DNA from: Duganella sp. 1411
GTDB taxonomy: Bacteria > Pseudomonadota > Gammaproteobacteria > Burkholderiales > Burkholderiaceae_D
Length of the DNA: 64,000 nt
NCBI RefSeq assembly: GCF_017833525.1
Contig: NZ_JAFICD010000001.1
Span: 2,170,001-2,234,000, forward strand
Direction of reading: 5' to 3'
A program made the translations under genes and the position numbers. Of the stretch, positions 26,773 to 35,839 are shown piece by piece. Position 1 is the first letter of the stretch. Every line of letters starts with the position of its first letter. The notes beneath the pieces are model-generated. The model saw nothing but the letters and a program-made list of their open reading frames with translations, did not search any database and was not told the origin of the DNA.

Positions 26773-27048
26773 TGTTATCCTTTTATTGGCTTGCATGTCC
26801 ATGGCAAAAACACCATGACGATTGATGCGTGGACTCTAGCATATGCACCCTGCCCTGTCAGTCGCCTGCAACCCCGGGTTACAAACTCGCTACAAATCCC
26901 GGGTTTTCCCCACGGGGCGTTCACACCGCTTTACATTTCTTTACGGATTTGACATTCCAGCGACATGCCGGCGCGGCAAACTGGCCCTTTGAATCATGGA
27001 CATGACGGGCGATGACGGAGCTTGTGAAGCCGTGTCCCGGTCCGTAGA
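26773..27048. promoter_or_regulatory. divergent promoter region between mdtABC operon and its two-component system
   Basis: About 276 bases, noticeably less GC-rich around 26815-26960. It must carry the promoters of the efflux operon (leftward) and the regulator pair (rightward). A loose repeat of the form TTACA...TTACA (GGGTTACAAACTCGCTACAAAT, then CTTTACATTTCTTTACGG) is visible at about 26877-26945. It could be the binding site of the OmpR-type regulator, which usually binds tandem direct repeats. No defined -35/-10 pair is convincing. Confidence 0.4.
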
Positions 27049-27792
27049 ATGAACCGCATGAACACGACAAACGACCGCATCCTGCTGGTGGAGGACGATC
27101 CCCGCCTGGCCGAGATGCTCACCGAATATCTGAGCCAGTCCGGCTTTCGCGTCACGCACGCGCCCAACGGCCGCACGGCCGTCGGCCACATCGCCGCCGG
27201 CGAGGCCGACGCCGTGGTGCTCGACCTGATGCTGCCCGATATGGACGGCCTGGAGGTCTGCCGCCAGGCGCGCGCCGTCTCCGACGTGCCGGTGCTGATG
27301 CTTACCGCGCGCGGCGACGCCATCGACCGCATCGTCGGCCTGGAGATGGGCGCCGACGACTACCTGCCCAAACCGTTCGAGCCGCGCGAGCTGCTGGCGC
27401 GGCTGCGCGCCATCCTGCGCCGCCGCGTCGATCTGGGTCATTTGGACAGCGCGAACCGGAGCGCGGGATCGGTCGCGCGCGGCCACTTCCTGCGCTTCGG
27501 CCGGCTCGAGATCGATCCCGATTCGCACTCCGCCAAGCTTGACGGGGTCCCCTGTGAGCTGACCGCCTACCAGTTCGACCTGCTGCTGGTGCTGGCGCGC
27601 CACGCCGGCCGCGTGCTCTCGCGCGACAGCCTGATGGAGCTGCTCAAGGGTGAGCCGATCGAAGCGTTCGACCGCTCCATCGACGTCCACATGTCGCGCA
27701 TCCGCGCCGCCGTGGAGGACGACCCCAAAAAACCGCGCCGCATCATCACCGTGCGCGGCGCCGGCTACCTGTTCGCCAAGGTGCAGGATTGA
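27049..27792 (+). CDS. OmpR/RstA-type response regulator
   Basis: 247 residues. The receiver has acidic ED D pocket, phospho-acceptor D59 in AVVLDLMLPDMDGLEV, and Lys in DDYLPKPFEPRELLAR. The C-terminal winged helix includes DRSIDVHMSRIRAAVEDDPKKPRRI and RGAGYLF. Close to the RstA/CpxR group. Divergent from mdtABC, so control of the pump is likely. A second ATG three codons in (MNTTND) could be the start; no clear ribosome-binding site favours either. Stop overlaps the kinase start. Confidence 0.9.
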   Translation: MNRMNTTNDRILLVEDDPRLAEMLTEYLSQSGFRVTHAPNGRTAVGHIAAGEADAVVLDLMLPDMDGLEVCRQARAVSDVPVLMLTARGDAIDRIVGLEMGADDYLPKPFEPRELLARLRAILRRRVDLGHLDSANRSAGSVARGHFLRFGRLEIDPDSHSAKLDGVPCELTAYQFDLLLVLARHAGRVLSRDSLMELLKGEPIEAFDRSIDVHMSRIRAAVEDDPKKPRRIITVRGAGYLFAKVQD

Positions 27793-29063
27793 TGAAGCGA
27801 CTGAACCTCGGCCTGCCGCGCCTGTATTTCCGCTTCTACGTCGCGATACTGGTCATCCTGTTGCTGTTCTCGCTGGCCGTGCGGCAGGTGTGGAGCCGCA
27901 GCGGCGGCCCGCTGGAGCGCTCCAACGTCACGCTGTCGCACGTGATGCAGAACGTGCTGGCGCCGCCGGACGCGCCGCGCGAGCAGCAGCAGGCGGCTCT
28001 CGAAAACGTGGCCAAGGGCCTCAACGCACACATGACGCTTTATACGCGCGACTGGAAGACGCTGGCGGTGGTCGGCGACCAGATCCCGGCGCGCCACTGG
28101 CGCCAGCGCGGCATCACCGGGCCACCGCCGGAATCGTTCGTGCGGCTGCCGGATGGGCGCAAACTGCTGTCGAGCGAACCGCTGGGCTTCACGCGGCCCA
28201 AGGCGATGCTGAACAACGCGCTGCTGCTGCTCGCCGTGGGGATCGGCATCGCCGCCTTTCCGCTGGTGCGCGGGCTGACCAGGCGAATCGAGCGCCTGCA
28301 GCACGGCGTGGAATCGCTGGGCGCGGGCGATTTGAAGGCGCGGGTGCAGGTCGAGGGCAATGACGAGGTGGCGCGGCTGGCGCTCAGCTTCAACCGCGCC
28401 GCCGACCAGATCGAGCAGCTGGTGGGCGCGCACAAGACGCTGCTGGCCAACGCCTCGCATGAACTGCGCACGCCGCTGGCGCGCATCCGGCTGGCGCTGG
28501 AACTGATCAAGGACGGTGTCGATCCAAAGCGCCGCGCCGGCCTGGAACAGGATATCGCCGAACTCAATGAACTGCTCGACGAGATCCTGCTGGCCAGCCG
28601 CCTGGGCGCGGTGGTCGACGATACGGAGTTCGAGGAGCTCGATTTGCTGGCGCTGGCGGCGGAGGAATGCGCGCGCTACGACGACGCGGTGCTGGACGGC
28701 GAATCGGCCGTCATGCAGGGCGATCCGCGCTTGCTGCGGCGCTTGTTGCGCAATCTGCTGGAGAACGCGCACCGGCACGGCAGGCCGCCGGCGAACGTGC
28801 GCATTGGCAGTGCCGAGCGCATGGCGGTGCTGACGGTGTGGGATGACGGGCCGGGGATTCCGGAGACGGAGTTCGAGCGGGTGTTCGAACCGTTTTATCG
28901 TCGCAGGAATACCCGCGACAACAGCGGCGCCGGCCTGGGATTGGCGCTGGTGCGGCAAATCGCGCGACGCCATGGCGGCGAGGCGCGCTGCGTGCTGATG
29001 GCCGATGGCCGCAGCAGCTTCGAAATCACGCTACCGCTGGCAGCCAAACGTAGGGCGGATTAG
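27792..29063 (+). CDS. sensor histidine kinase partner (RstB/CpxA-like)
   Basis: 423 residues from ATG 27792 (TGATG overlap with the regulator). Two transmembrane helices (~11-30 and ~139-160) enclose a ~105-residue periplasmic sensor. HAMP is followed by H-box NASHELRTPLARIRLALEL (H223), N-box LLRNLLENAHRHGR, and G-boxes WDDGPGIPE and NSGAGLGLALVRQIARRHGG. The last four residues (RRAD) and the TAG stop are encoded by the interspersed repeat at 29048, meaning the original C-terminus was replaced or trimmed by repeat insertion. Confidence 0.9.
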   Translation: MKRLNLGLPRLYFRFYVAILVILLLFSLAVRQVWSRSGGPLERSNVTLSHVMQNVLAPPDAPREQQQAALENVAKGLNAHMTLYTRDWKTLAVVGDQIPARHWRQRGITGPPPESFVRLPDGRKLLSSEPLGFTRPKAMLNNALLLLAVGIGIAAFPLVRGLTRRIERLQHGVESLGAGDLKARVQVEGNDEVARLALSFNRAADQIEQLVGAHKTLLANASHELRTPLARIRLALELIKDGVDPKRRAGLEQDIAELNELLDEILLASRLGAVVDDTEFEELDLLALAAEECARYDDAVLDGESAVMQGDPRLLRRLLRNLLENAHRHGRPPANVRIGSAERMAVLTVWDDGPGIPETEFERVFEPFYRRRNTRDNSGAGLGLALVRQIARRHGGEARCVLMADGRSSFEITLPLAAKRRAD

Positions 29064-29119
29064 CGAAGCGTAATCCGCCATGCATGCGTTACCGACGGCC
29101 CATGCCGATTACGGCGACT
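29048..29119 (+). repeat. interspersed repeat copy forming the 3' ends of two convergent genes
   Basis: Core ACGTAGGGCGGATTAGCGAA followed by GCGTAATCCGCC, TGCATGCG, GACGG and a decayed right arm (CCGATTACGGCG). The left arm supplies the final codons and stop of the upstream kinase gene; the right arm supplies the stop of sppA on the other strand. Confidence 0.85.
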
Positions 29120-30983
29120 CGCACAAACAATGCGTAATCGCCGTGAACGGCTTACGCGACGCCGTCAACTCCGACAACCACCCCAGGTCACTGGCGATAC
29201 CGGCCGCCGCGCTTGGCGGCAGACCGGTGCTGGCGGCCACACCCAGATTCACCTGCTTGGTGATCGCCTTGGCCACCGCCTGCGCCGCCGAACCACCGAT
29301 CATATCGATCACGCGATCGAACTTGCTGGTCTCGCGCTCGATATACACCACGCGGAAATCGCCGCCCAGATTGGCGCGCTTGGCCGCCGACTTCAGCGCA
29401 TCGTTGTAGCTGCCCAGCGTATCGACCAGACCACGCTCCTTCGCCTGCGCCCCGGTCCACACGCGGCCCTGCGCCACCGCGTCGATTTTCTCCGGCGTCG
29501 TCTTGCGCGCCTTGGCCGCGCGGGTCGTGAACTCGGCGTAGATATGGTTGATGCTCCCCTGGATAACCTGCGCGAAGCGCGGATCGAGCGGACGCAGTGG
29601 ATTGCCGGCGTCGCCCAGCCAGGTGGTCGGCTGGCCGGCGGTGTGGATGCCCAACTTGTCGATTACCTTGTCGGCGGTCGGCAGAATCGCGAACACGCCG
29701 ATCGAGCCGGTGACGGTATTCGGATCGGCGATCACCTCGTCGGCCGCCATCGAGATCCAGTAGCCGCCGGAAGCGGCCACGTTGCCCATCGAGACCACCA
29801 CCGGCTTGCCGGCGGCGCGGGTCAGTTCCAGCTCGCGGCGGATCAACTCCGAGGCGAAGGCGCTGCCGCCTGGCGAATCGACCCGCAATACGACGGCCTT
29901 GATGCCATGGTCCTCGCGCGCGGCGCGTATCAATTTGGAGGTCGAATCACCGCCGATGGCGCCCGGACCGGTGCTGCCGTCGCTGATTTCACCCTGCGCC
30001 ACGATCACGCCGACGGCGTCGCCGGTGAGCTTGTTCGGCACGCGCGCCAGGTACTCGTCGAAGCCGACCTGGCGGAAGCTCTTGCCCTCGGCATCGAGCG
30101 CGCCGCGGTTGATCATCATCTGGCGGATTTCATCGCGGGTTTTGAGGCCGTCGACCAGCTTGGCCGACAGCGACAGCTTGCCCATGTCGCCATTGACCGC
30201 CGCCACCTGGGCCGGCAGGTCGTTGATGGTCTTCATGATCTGCCCCTGCGGCAGCTTGCGCGCCTTCTCGACGTCGGTGGTGTAGGACGTCCACAGCGCG
30301 TTGTTCAGATACGATTCGGCCTCGGTGGCCGCCTGCGACGGGCCGTTGGCGACATACGGCTCGCCAAAGCTCTTGTAGGTGCCCACGCGCAGCAGGTTGA
30401 CCGTCACGCCCAGTTTGTCGAGCGCGTCGCGGTAGTAGTTGCGGTAGCGGCCGAAGCCCTCCATCAGCACCATGCCCATCGGGTGCATATACACCTCGTT
30501 GGCGTGGGCGGCCAGCAGATACTGGCGCTGGTCGTAGCTGGAACCCCAGGCCACCACCGGCTTGCCGGCCGCCTTGAACTTCTCCAGGCCCGCCGCCACT
30601 TCGCGCAGCGTAGCCTGGCCGCCGCCTTCCATTTCGTCGGTCAGCAGCACGGCGGCGCCAATCGACGGATCCTTGGCGGCCGTGTCGAGCACCATCAGCA
30701 CATCGCGCAGCTGCATCATCTTGTGCGCCTCGCCGCCGCGCGCGGTGTTCAGCAGCGCTTCGCGCGCGTTGACGTTGGACTGTTCGACCAATTGCCCCTT
30801 CAGGTCCAGCACCAGGGTGGTCTTGGGGCCGAGCGGCTTGAAGCCGCCGCCGAAGATCGCATAGGCCAGCGCGATCAGCAACACCAGGAACAGCAGGTTC
30901 AGGATCGTGCGGCGGCCGGCGTCGAGCGCCCGCCAGAAGAAAGCGAAGCCGCTACGGAGATAGGAAAACGGGGATCGGGCCAT
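29109..30983 (-). CDS. sppA: signal peptide peptidase SppA, long (67K) type
   Basis: 624 residues from ATG 30983 with GGAG five bases upstream. An N-terminal membrane anchor ([18 protein letters not shown]) precedes two tandem SppA/ClpP-fold halves. The catalytic Lys is in [12 protein letters not shown] and the nucleophile Ser in [15 protein letters not shown], as in E. coli SppA (protease IV). It cleaves leftover signal peptides in the inner membrane. The last ~12 residues ([12 protein letters not shown]) are translated from the interspersed repeat, so the C-terminus is probably not ancestral. Confidence 0.94.
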   Translation of the reverse strand: MARSPFSYLRSGFAFFWRALDAGRRTILNLLFLVLLIALAYAIFGGGFKPLGPKTTLVLDLKGQLVEQSNVNAREALLNTARGGEAHKMMQLRDVLMVLDTAAKDPSIGAAVLLTDEMEGGGQATLREVAAGLEKFKAAGKPVVAWGSSYDQRQYLLAAHANEVYMHPMGMVLMEGFGRYRNYYRDALDKLGVTVNLLRVGTYKSFGEPYVANGPSQAATEAESYLNNALWTSYTTDVEKARKLPQGQIMKTINDLPAQVAAVNGDMGKLSLSAKLVDGLKTRDEIRQMMINRGALDAEGKSFRQVGFDEYLARVPNKLTGDAVGVIVAQGEISDGSTGPGAIGGDSTSKLIRAAREDHGIKAVVLRVDSPGGSAFASELIRRELELTRAAGKPVVVSMGNVAASGGYWISMAADEVIADPNTVTGSIGVFAILPTADKVIDKLGIHTAGQPTTWLGDAGNPLRPLDPRFAQVIQGSINHIYAEFTTRAAKARKTTPEKIDAVAQGRVWTGAQAKERGLVDTLGSYNDALKSAAKRANLGGDFRVVYIERETSKFDRVIDMIGGSAAQAVAKAITKQVNLGVAASTGLPPSAAAGIASDLGWLSELTASRKPFTAITHCLCESP

Positions 30984-31015
30984 TGATACTCCAAGTGATT
31001 GCGTAATTTACAAGA

Positions 31016-32479
31016 TCATACTGCATGCGGCCTGCGCCGTCCCGGCACCGATATCAGGAGCAAGCCCCCAAACACCAGCAAGCCGTTCATGATAAGCAAT
31101 TCCAAGCCCAGACGATAGTTACCGAATAGTAATTTTTGATTGACATCAATCGCATAACACAGCGCCGGGCCGGCCAGCGCCACCAGCGGCACCCAACGGT
31201 CGCGCACCGCGCGCCGGGTCAGGATACCGAAGGCGAATAGTCCCAGCAACGGGCCATAGGTATAGCCGGTCAGCTTCAGCACAAGGCCCACCATGCTGGC
31301 ATTGTCGATCCATTTGAACATCAGCACCAGCAGCAGGAACAGCGCGCAAAAACCCAGGTGGACGCGGTGGCGCAGCCGCACCGTGGCCGCTTCGGCCAAG
31401 TCCGTACGGCGCTGCAGGCCGAGGATGTCGATGCAGAAGGTCGACGTCAGCGCGGTCAGCGCGCCGTCGGCGCTGGGGAACAGCGCCGATACCAGGCCGA
31501 CGAAGAAGATCAGCTGCAGCGCCGCCGGCATGTGGCCCATGACGACGGCCGGGAAGATCTTATCGCCGCTGGCCGTCAGGCCGACCGTGGGCGCGTACAG
31601 GTACAGCAGCCCGCCGAGGAACATGAACAGCGCCAGCACGGCGGACAGGATCACCGTCAGCATCAGCATGTTCTTTTGCGAGTCGCGCAGGGTCTTGACG
31701 GAGATATTCTTCTGCATGATCTCCTGGTCCATGCCCGTCATCGCCAGCACGATGAAAAAGCCGGCCAGCACCTGCTTCCAGAAATAGGCCGGGCTGTCGA
31801 CCGACGTGGTGACCACCCGCGTCAAGCCTTGCGCGTGCATCTGCGCCAGGCTCTCGGGCAGGCTCAGGTCCATGTCGTGCAGCAGCCAGGCGACGCAGAT
31901 CACCAGCCCCACAACCATGCCGGTGGTTTGCAGCGTGTCGGTCCAGACGATGGTTTTCACGCCGCCCTCGTAGGTGTAGAGCAGGATCATGGCCAGGATC
32001 ACCAGGGTCGTCAGCCAGAACGGCACGCCCATGGCGTCGAGGATGGTGATCTGCAGGATGTTGACGACCAAATAAAGCCGCGCCGAGGCGCTCAGGGTGC
32101 GGGACAGGATGAAGAACGCGGCGCCGCTCTGATATGAACGCCGGCCGAGGCGCACATCCAGATAATGATAGATCGACGTCAGCTTGAGGCGGTAGTACAG
32201 CGGCAGCAGGATATAGGCGACGGCGACGTAGCCGAGCGCATAGCCGAGGATCACCTGCAGGTAGCCGAAGCCGTCGCGGCCGACCGCGCCCGGCACGCTG
32301 ATGAATGTGACGCCGCTCAGTGTAGTGCCGACCATGCCGAATGCGACCAGCATCCAGTTGCTGCTTTTGTTACCGATGAAGAAGCTGTCGTTGGTGGCGT
32401 TGCGGGAGGTGCGCCAGGCAACCGCCAGCAGCAAGGCGAAATAGGCGAAGACCAGGCAAAACAGCGAAACAGCAGACAT
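31016..32479 (-). CDS. sodium:solute symporter (SSS family)
   Basis: 487 residues with about 13 hydrophobic helices. SSS signatures: GTTLSGVTFISVPG near the first unwound helix, IYHYLDVRLGRRSYQSGAA, the YTYEGGVKTIVWTDTLQT motif, and MTGMDQEIMQKNIS. The family moves sugars, amino acids, nucleosides or sialic acid with sodium. Substrate is not readable. It lies between a DeoR-type regulator (77 bases upstream) and sppA (32 bases downstream), all on the same strand; the regulator suggests a sugar or nucleoside-like substrate, an inference only. Confidence 0.9.
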   Translation of the reverse strand: MSAVSLFCLVFAYFALLLAVAWRTSRNATNDSFFIGNKSSNWMLVAFGMVGTTLSGVTFISVPGAVGRDGFGYLQVILGYALGYVAVAYILLPLYYRLKLTSIYHYLDVRLGRRSYQSGAAFFILSRTLSASARLYLVVNILQITILDAMGVPFWLTTLVILAMILLYTYEGGVKTIVWTDTLQTTGMVVGLVICVAWLLHDMDLSLPESLAQMHAQGLTRVVTTSVDSPAYFWKQVLAGFFIVLAMTGMDQEIMQKNISVKTLRDSQKNMLMLTVILSAVLALFMFLGGLLYLYAPTVGLTASGDKIFPAVVMGHMPAALQLIFFVGLVSALFPSADGALTALTSTFCIDILGLQRRTDLAEAATVRLRHRVHLGFCALFLLLVLMFKWIDNASMVGLVLKLTGYTYGPLLGLFAFGILTRRAVRDRWVPLVALAGPALCYAIDVNQKLLFGNYRLGLELLIMNGLLVFGGLLLISVPGRRRPHAV

Positions 32480-32556
32480 GAGGGTTATCCAGCGGCAAGT
32501 GATTCAAATCGCCGCCAATATACACCGCCGTCCGCGCCGGTGGGCGGGCGCTCAGC

Positions 32557-33339
32557 TCACGGCGCGTTCCAGGGCTGCGCTTTCGACACGACGGCGTCCG
32601 CTTCCAGCAGCGGCTCGAGCGCGGCGGCGGGCACGTCATGCTCGAGGATGAAATCGCCGATGCCGTTGACATGCGCCACCCGAAACGGCGCGCTGGTGCC
32701 CAGCTTCTCGTTCGTCGCCAGCACCGAGACGTGCGCGCTGGCGGCGACCAGCGCGCGCTTGAACTGGGCGTCGGCGGGATCGAAGGCGCTAACGCCGGTG
32801 GACGCGGCCACCGCGCACGCGCCCAAAAACAGGCGGTCGATATTCATCGCGGACACCGTGGCGATGGCGCCGGCATCGACGCTGCCGCCCAGCGCCGGCG
32901 TGACCACGCCGCCGACCAGGATCAGGCGCAGGCCGGGCCGGCGCAGCACGGCGGCGGCGACGTCGATGGAGTTGGTCGCCACCGTCAGGTTCTGGTCCTC
33001 GTCCAGAAAGTCGACGATGGGCAGGTTGGTGCTGCCGCAATCGATGAAGATCAGCTGCCCGGGCAGGACCGTCGCCGCCGCGGCGCGCGCCAGCGCCGCC
33101 TTCTGACGCTGCGCGGTTTGCTTGCGCACCGCGATCGGCTGCGCCGCCGGCACGGTGGGCAGCGCGCCGCCGTAGATGCGCTGGCATAGGCCTTCGGCCG
33201 CCAGCGCGCGCAGGTCGCGCCGCACGGCGTCTTCGGACACGGCGAATTCGGCGGCCAGCGCGGCGGCGGAGACGGATAGGCCGTCGGCCAGCCGTTGGGC
33301 GATGGCGGCGCGGCGTTCGAGGGGAAGAATTGAGGTCAT
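32557..33339 (-). CDS. DeoR-family transcriptional regulator
   Basis: 260 residues. The N-terminal DeoR helix-turn-helix (RRAAIAQRLADG, then VSAAALAAEFAVSEDAVRRDLRAL, then QRIYGGA) is followed by the sugar-phosphate-binding DeoRC domain with FIDCGSTNLPIVDFL, NSIDVAAAV, LVGGVVTPALGGSV and DRLFLGACAV. Members usually repress sugar catabolism genes and are released by a phosphosugar. Its own start codon overlaps the inverted repeat at 33338-33368, pointing to autoregulation. Confidence 0.9.
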   Translation of the reverse strand: MTSILPLERRAAIAQRLADGLSVSAAALAAEFAVSEDAVRRDLRALAAEGLCQRIYGGALPTVPAAQPIAVRKQTAQRQKAALARAAAATVLPGQLIFIDCGSTNLPIVDFLDEDQNLTVATNSIDVAAAVLRRPGLRLILVGGVVTPALGGSVDAGAIATVSAMNIDRLFLGACAVAASTGVSAFDPADAQFKRALVAASAHVSVLATNEKLGTSAPFRVAHVNGIGDFILEHDVPAAALEPLLEADAVVSKAQPWNAP

Positions 33340-33368
33340 GCACGATCATACCATGCATAACCGTGCAT
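33338..33368. promoter_or_regulatory. candidate DeoR operator
   Basis: Inverted repeat ATGCACG...CGTGCAT, perfect over seven bases per arm with 17 bases between, and a second ATGCAT palindrome in the centre. It overlaps the deoR-type start codon and lies in the region shared with the divergent acetyltransferase. Two further direct TGCACG half-sites occur at 33464-33469 and 33474-33479, just before the acetyltransferase start. Confidence 0.5.
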
Positions 33369-33501
33369 AAACAATCAGAAGTCGCCACTGGGTCGTACGG
33401 CGTGTTTTGTCGTAAACTCTTTGCAATATGAATGATATCTGGGTATTGTCGCGTTTACGACAGTGCACGTTCTTGCACGATTCAACTCAAAGGAAGCCCA
33501 A

Positions 33502-34056
33502 TTGGAACCAACGCAAAAACAGAAAATGCTGGCCGGCGATTTCTACAACGCGGCCGACGCGGAGATCCAGGCCGATCAAACGGCGGCGCGCGACTGGATG
33601 GAGCGCTACAACCGCCAACGCGGGTTGACGCCCGAAGAACAGCGCCAACTGCTGGTCGAGCGTTTCGGCGGTGTCGGCGAGGGCGCCGTGATCCGGCCGC
33701 CCTTCCACTGCGACTATGGCTACAACATCCGGGTCGGCCAAGGCGTGTTCATGAACTTTAACTGCGTGATCCTCGACGTGGTCCAGGTCGACATCGGCGA
33801 CATGACGCAGATCGGCCCGGGCGTGCAAATCCTCACCGCCGACCACCCGCGCGATCCGGCGCTGCGCGCGCAAGGGCTGGAGTTCGGCCGCCCGATCCGC
33901 ATCGGGCGCAACGTCTGGATCGGCGCCGGCGCGCTGATCATGCCCGGCGTGACCATCGGCGACGACGCCTTGATCGGCGCCGGCAGCGTGGTCACGCGCG
34001 ACGTCGCGGCCGGCGTCACGGTGATGGGCAATCCGGCGCGGCCGCGCTGCGCGTAG
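33502..34056 (+). CDS. maa: maltose/galactoside-type O-acetyltransferase (LbH-MAT)
   Basis: 184 residues from TTG 33502, chosen because AAGGA lies seven bases upstream and the resulting N-terminus (KQKMLAGDFYNAADAEIQ) matches the Maa/LacA family start; E. coli Maa is 183 residues. Left-handed beta-helix hexapeptides run from ~60 to 180 (GYNIRVGQGVFMNFNCVILD, IGRNVWIGAGALIMPGVTIG, IGAGSVVTRDV). The catalytic His is in ILTADHPRDP. It transfers acetyl from acetyl-CoA to sugars, thought to detoxify excess free sugar. Divergent from the DeoR gene and possibly controlled by it. Confidence 0.9.
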   Translation: MEPTQKQKMLAGDFYNAADAEIQADQTAARDWMERYNRQRGLTPEEQRQLLVERFGGVGEGAVIRPPFHCDYGYNIRVGQGVFMNFNCVILDVVQVDIGDMTQIGPGVQILTADHPRDPALRAQGLEFGRPIRIGRNVWIGAGALIMPGVTIGDDALIGAGSVVTRDVAAGVTVMGNPARPRCA

Positions 34057-34066
34057 GCCGGCCGCC

Positions 34067-35701
34067 TCAGATCCGGTCGAGCAGCTGTTGTTCGGCGCGC
34101 TCGCTGAGCACCAGCACCAGTTTGAGCCTGGCGCGTGTCATGCCGACGAACAGCTTGCGCAGCACGCGCTCGTCGATCTCGGCGAAATCGATCTCGGTGA
34201 AGATCACCGCCGGCGCCGACTGGCCCTTGAAGCGGTACACCGATTCGGCCAGCAATCCGCCTTCCCGGTATTGGGGAATGCCGAACAAGTCGTACTCGCC
34301 GGTGAACGACTTCAGGGTGTGGGCGTCGCTGAGCTTATCGAGGTGGAGGATCGTCGATTTTTCGCGTCCGCGAAACGACGCGATGGCGATATCGTGGCGC
34401 GCGAAGCCGGCGCCCAGGCACAGGGTGACGGCCTTGCGGGTTTGCGCCAGCATCGCCTCGGTATCGCCCTCCGGGTACATCAACTCCTCGATGTCGGCGC
34501 CCTTGAACGGACTGCCCGCCTCCACCGGCATGCGGGTCGCGCCTATCGTGGCCAGCATGTCGACGATCTGGCGCGGGCTGCGGTAGTTGGTGTCCGAGTG
34601 CAGCGTGACCCAGCCCGGCAAAGGCACCATCTCGCGGCCGTACAGGTTCTGGTTCGGGTCCTCGAGCCAGATCGCGCGGCCGTCGTCCTTGAGCATGCGC
34701 AGCAGGATATCGCGCCAGGCCGGCGAAAAATCCTGGCCCTCGTCGACGATCACCACATCGTAGCGCCAATCGGCGGGCAGCGGCGAGGCGGTCATCAGCT
34801 CCTCGATGCGCTCCCACACGCCGGGCGCGCCGTATTCGGGCACCTGGTCGCGGGCGCGCATGAAGGCGTCGCTCAGCATGTGGAAGCTCGCCACCCGCCC
34901 GCCGGGCGGCACCAGATGCTCGATATGGTCGGCCAGCGGGCGGTTGTAGCACACGTAAAGCGGCGACAGGCCGGCCTCGATGGCGGCGGCGTATTCGGCC
35001 AGCGCCAGCTGGGTCTTGCCGCTGCCGGCGGTGCCCACCACGTGCAGGCGGAATGGCGCGAACTCCAGCCGCCGCGCCCACGTCGCCAGGCCACCGGACA
35101 GGCGCGCGACCATCTTGGCGGCGTTGCCGATCATCGAACTGGGATCGGGCCGCAGGCTTAGCATGTTGCCGAGGAAGCGCGTGACCTTGTCGAACTGGTC
35201 GCCGGGCGTGGCATCGTCGACGGGCAGGATTTCGCGGATGACGGCGGCCAGGCGGTCCTTGTTGGTGGCATCGATGATGTGGTGCGGATCGATGCCGGCC
35301 AATTGCGGGTCGCGCACGGTGTAGTCCGGGCAGTACAGCAGGTAATCGATGGACAGCTCGCCGCCGAAGCGTTCGCGCAAGCCTTTGATCGAGCGCATGA
35401 TATGGTTGACCACCTTGCGCGGCTTGCCCTCGTAGTTACGGACCAGGCCCTCCCCGGTCTCGTTCAGGAAGCCGGACTTCTGCTCGATCAGCAGCACCCT
35501 GCCGCTGGGCGCGACGACGATGAAATCGATCTCGCCGAAGGCCGAAAAGCCGTTCTCGACATTGGTCCAATGGACGCCGTGATAAACGCGATACGGCGTG
35601 CTGGCGAGGGTCGACTCGAGGTAGGCCAGCGTCTCGATCTCGCGGGCGGCGGTGCCGGTGACGGCCATCTCTCGCCAGCCGGTAGGGTAAAGATGGGCCA
35701 T
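34067..35701 (-). CDS. NERD-domain/SF1 helicase-like ATP-binding protein
   Basis: 544 residues. The N-terminal NERD nuclease-related domain (~18-125) shows FGEIDFIVVAPSGRVLLIEQKSG, keeping the D...E.K nuclease-like core. Residues ~215-540 are a UvrD-like P-loop domain: Walker A VVGTAGSGKTQLAL, Walker B VIVDEGQDFSPAW, motif III WLEDPNQNLYG, motif IV-like TNYRSPRQIV, and VGMTRARLKLVLV (motif VI). It probably processes DNA or RNA ends. Some relatives are linked to phage defence or DNA repair, but this copy stands alone between metabolic genes. Confidence 0.85.
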   Translation of the reverse strand: MAHLYPTGWREMAVTGTAAREIETLAYLESTLASTPYRVYHGVHWTNVENGFSAFGEIDFIVVAPSGRVLLIEQKSGFLNETGEGLVRNYEGKPRKVVNHIMRSIKGLRERFGGELSIDYLLYCPDYTVRDPQLAGIDPHHIIDATNKDRLAAVIREILPVDDATPGDQFDKVTRFLGNMLSLRPDPSSMIGNAAKMVARLSGGLATWARRLEFAPFRLHVVGTAGSGKTQLALAEYAAAIEAGLSPLYVCYNRPLADHIEHLVPPGGRVASFHMLSDAFMRARDQVPEYGAPGVWERIEELMTASPLPADWRYDVVIVDEGQDFSPAWRDILLRMLKDDGRAIWLEDPNQNLYGREMVPLPGWVTLHSDTNYRSPRQIVDMLATIGATRMPVEAGSPFKGADIEELMYPEGDTEAMLAQTRKAVTLCLGAGFARHDIAIASFRGREKSTILHLDKLSDAHTLKSFTGEYDLFGIPQYREGGLLAESVYRFKGQSAPAVIFTEIDFAEIDERVLRKLFVGMTRARLKLVLVLSERAEQQLLDRI

Positions 35702-35750
35702 GGGGGCGGACCTGGGCTTAGTTTAAAAAAAACATTGTAAGACAGATCCG

Positions 35751-35832
35751 GGGTCAGGTCCGCCATTTCTACACGAGCCCAACGCTGGCAGCCGCTACGG
35801 CAGAGGCCGTGTAGAATTGGTGGACCTGACCC
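35751..35832. repeat. long imperfect inverted repeat between genes
   Basis: Two 25-base arms (35751-35775 and 35808-35832) are inverted copies with two mismatches; both contain GGGTCAGGTCC and TTCTACACG. The 32-base loop contains a smaller stem-like GCTGGCAGCCG. It sits between the helicase gene and the 3' end of the MFS gene. It resembles a REP/MITE-type mobile palindrome rather than a simple terminator, because no T-run follows either arm. Confidence 0.75.
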
Positions 35833-35839
35833 TGGAGTT

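Noticed and set aside
26877..26945. CRISPR-like short repeats (TTACA words)
   Set aside because: The words are five to six bases, irregularly spaced and not separated by unique spacers of constant length; more likely regulator half-sites.
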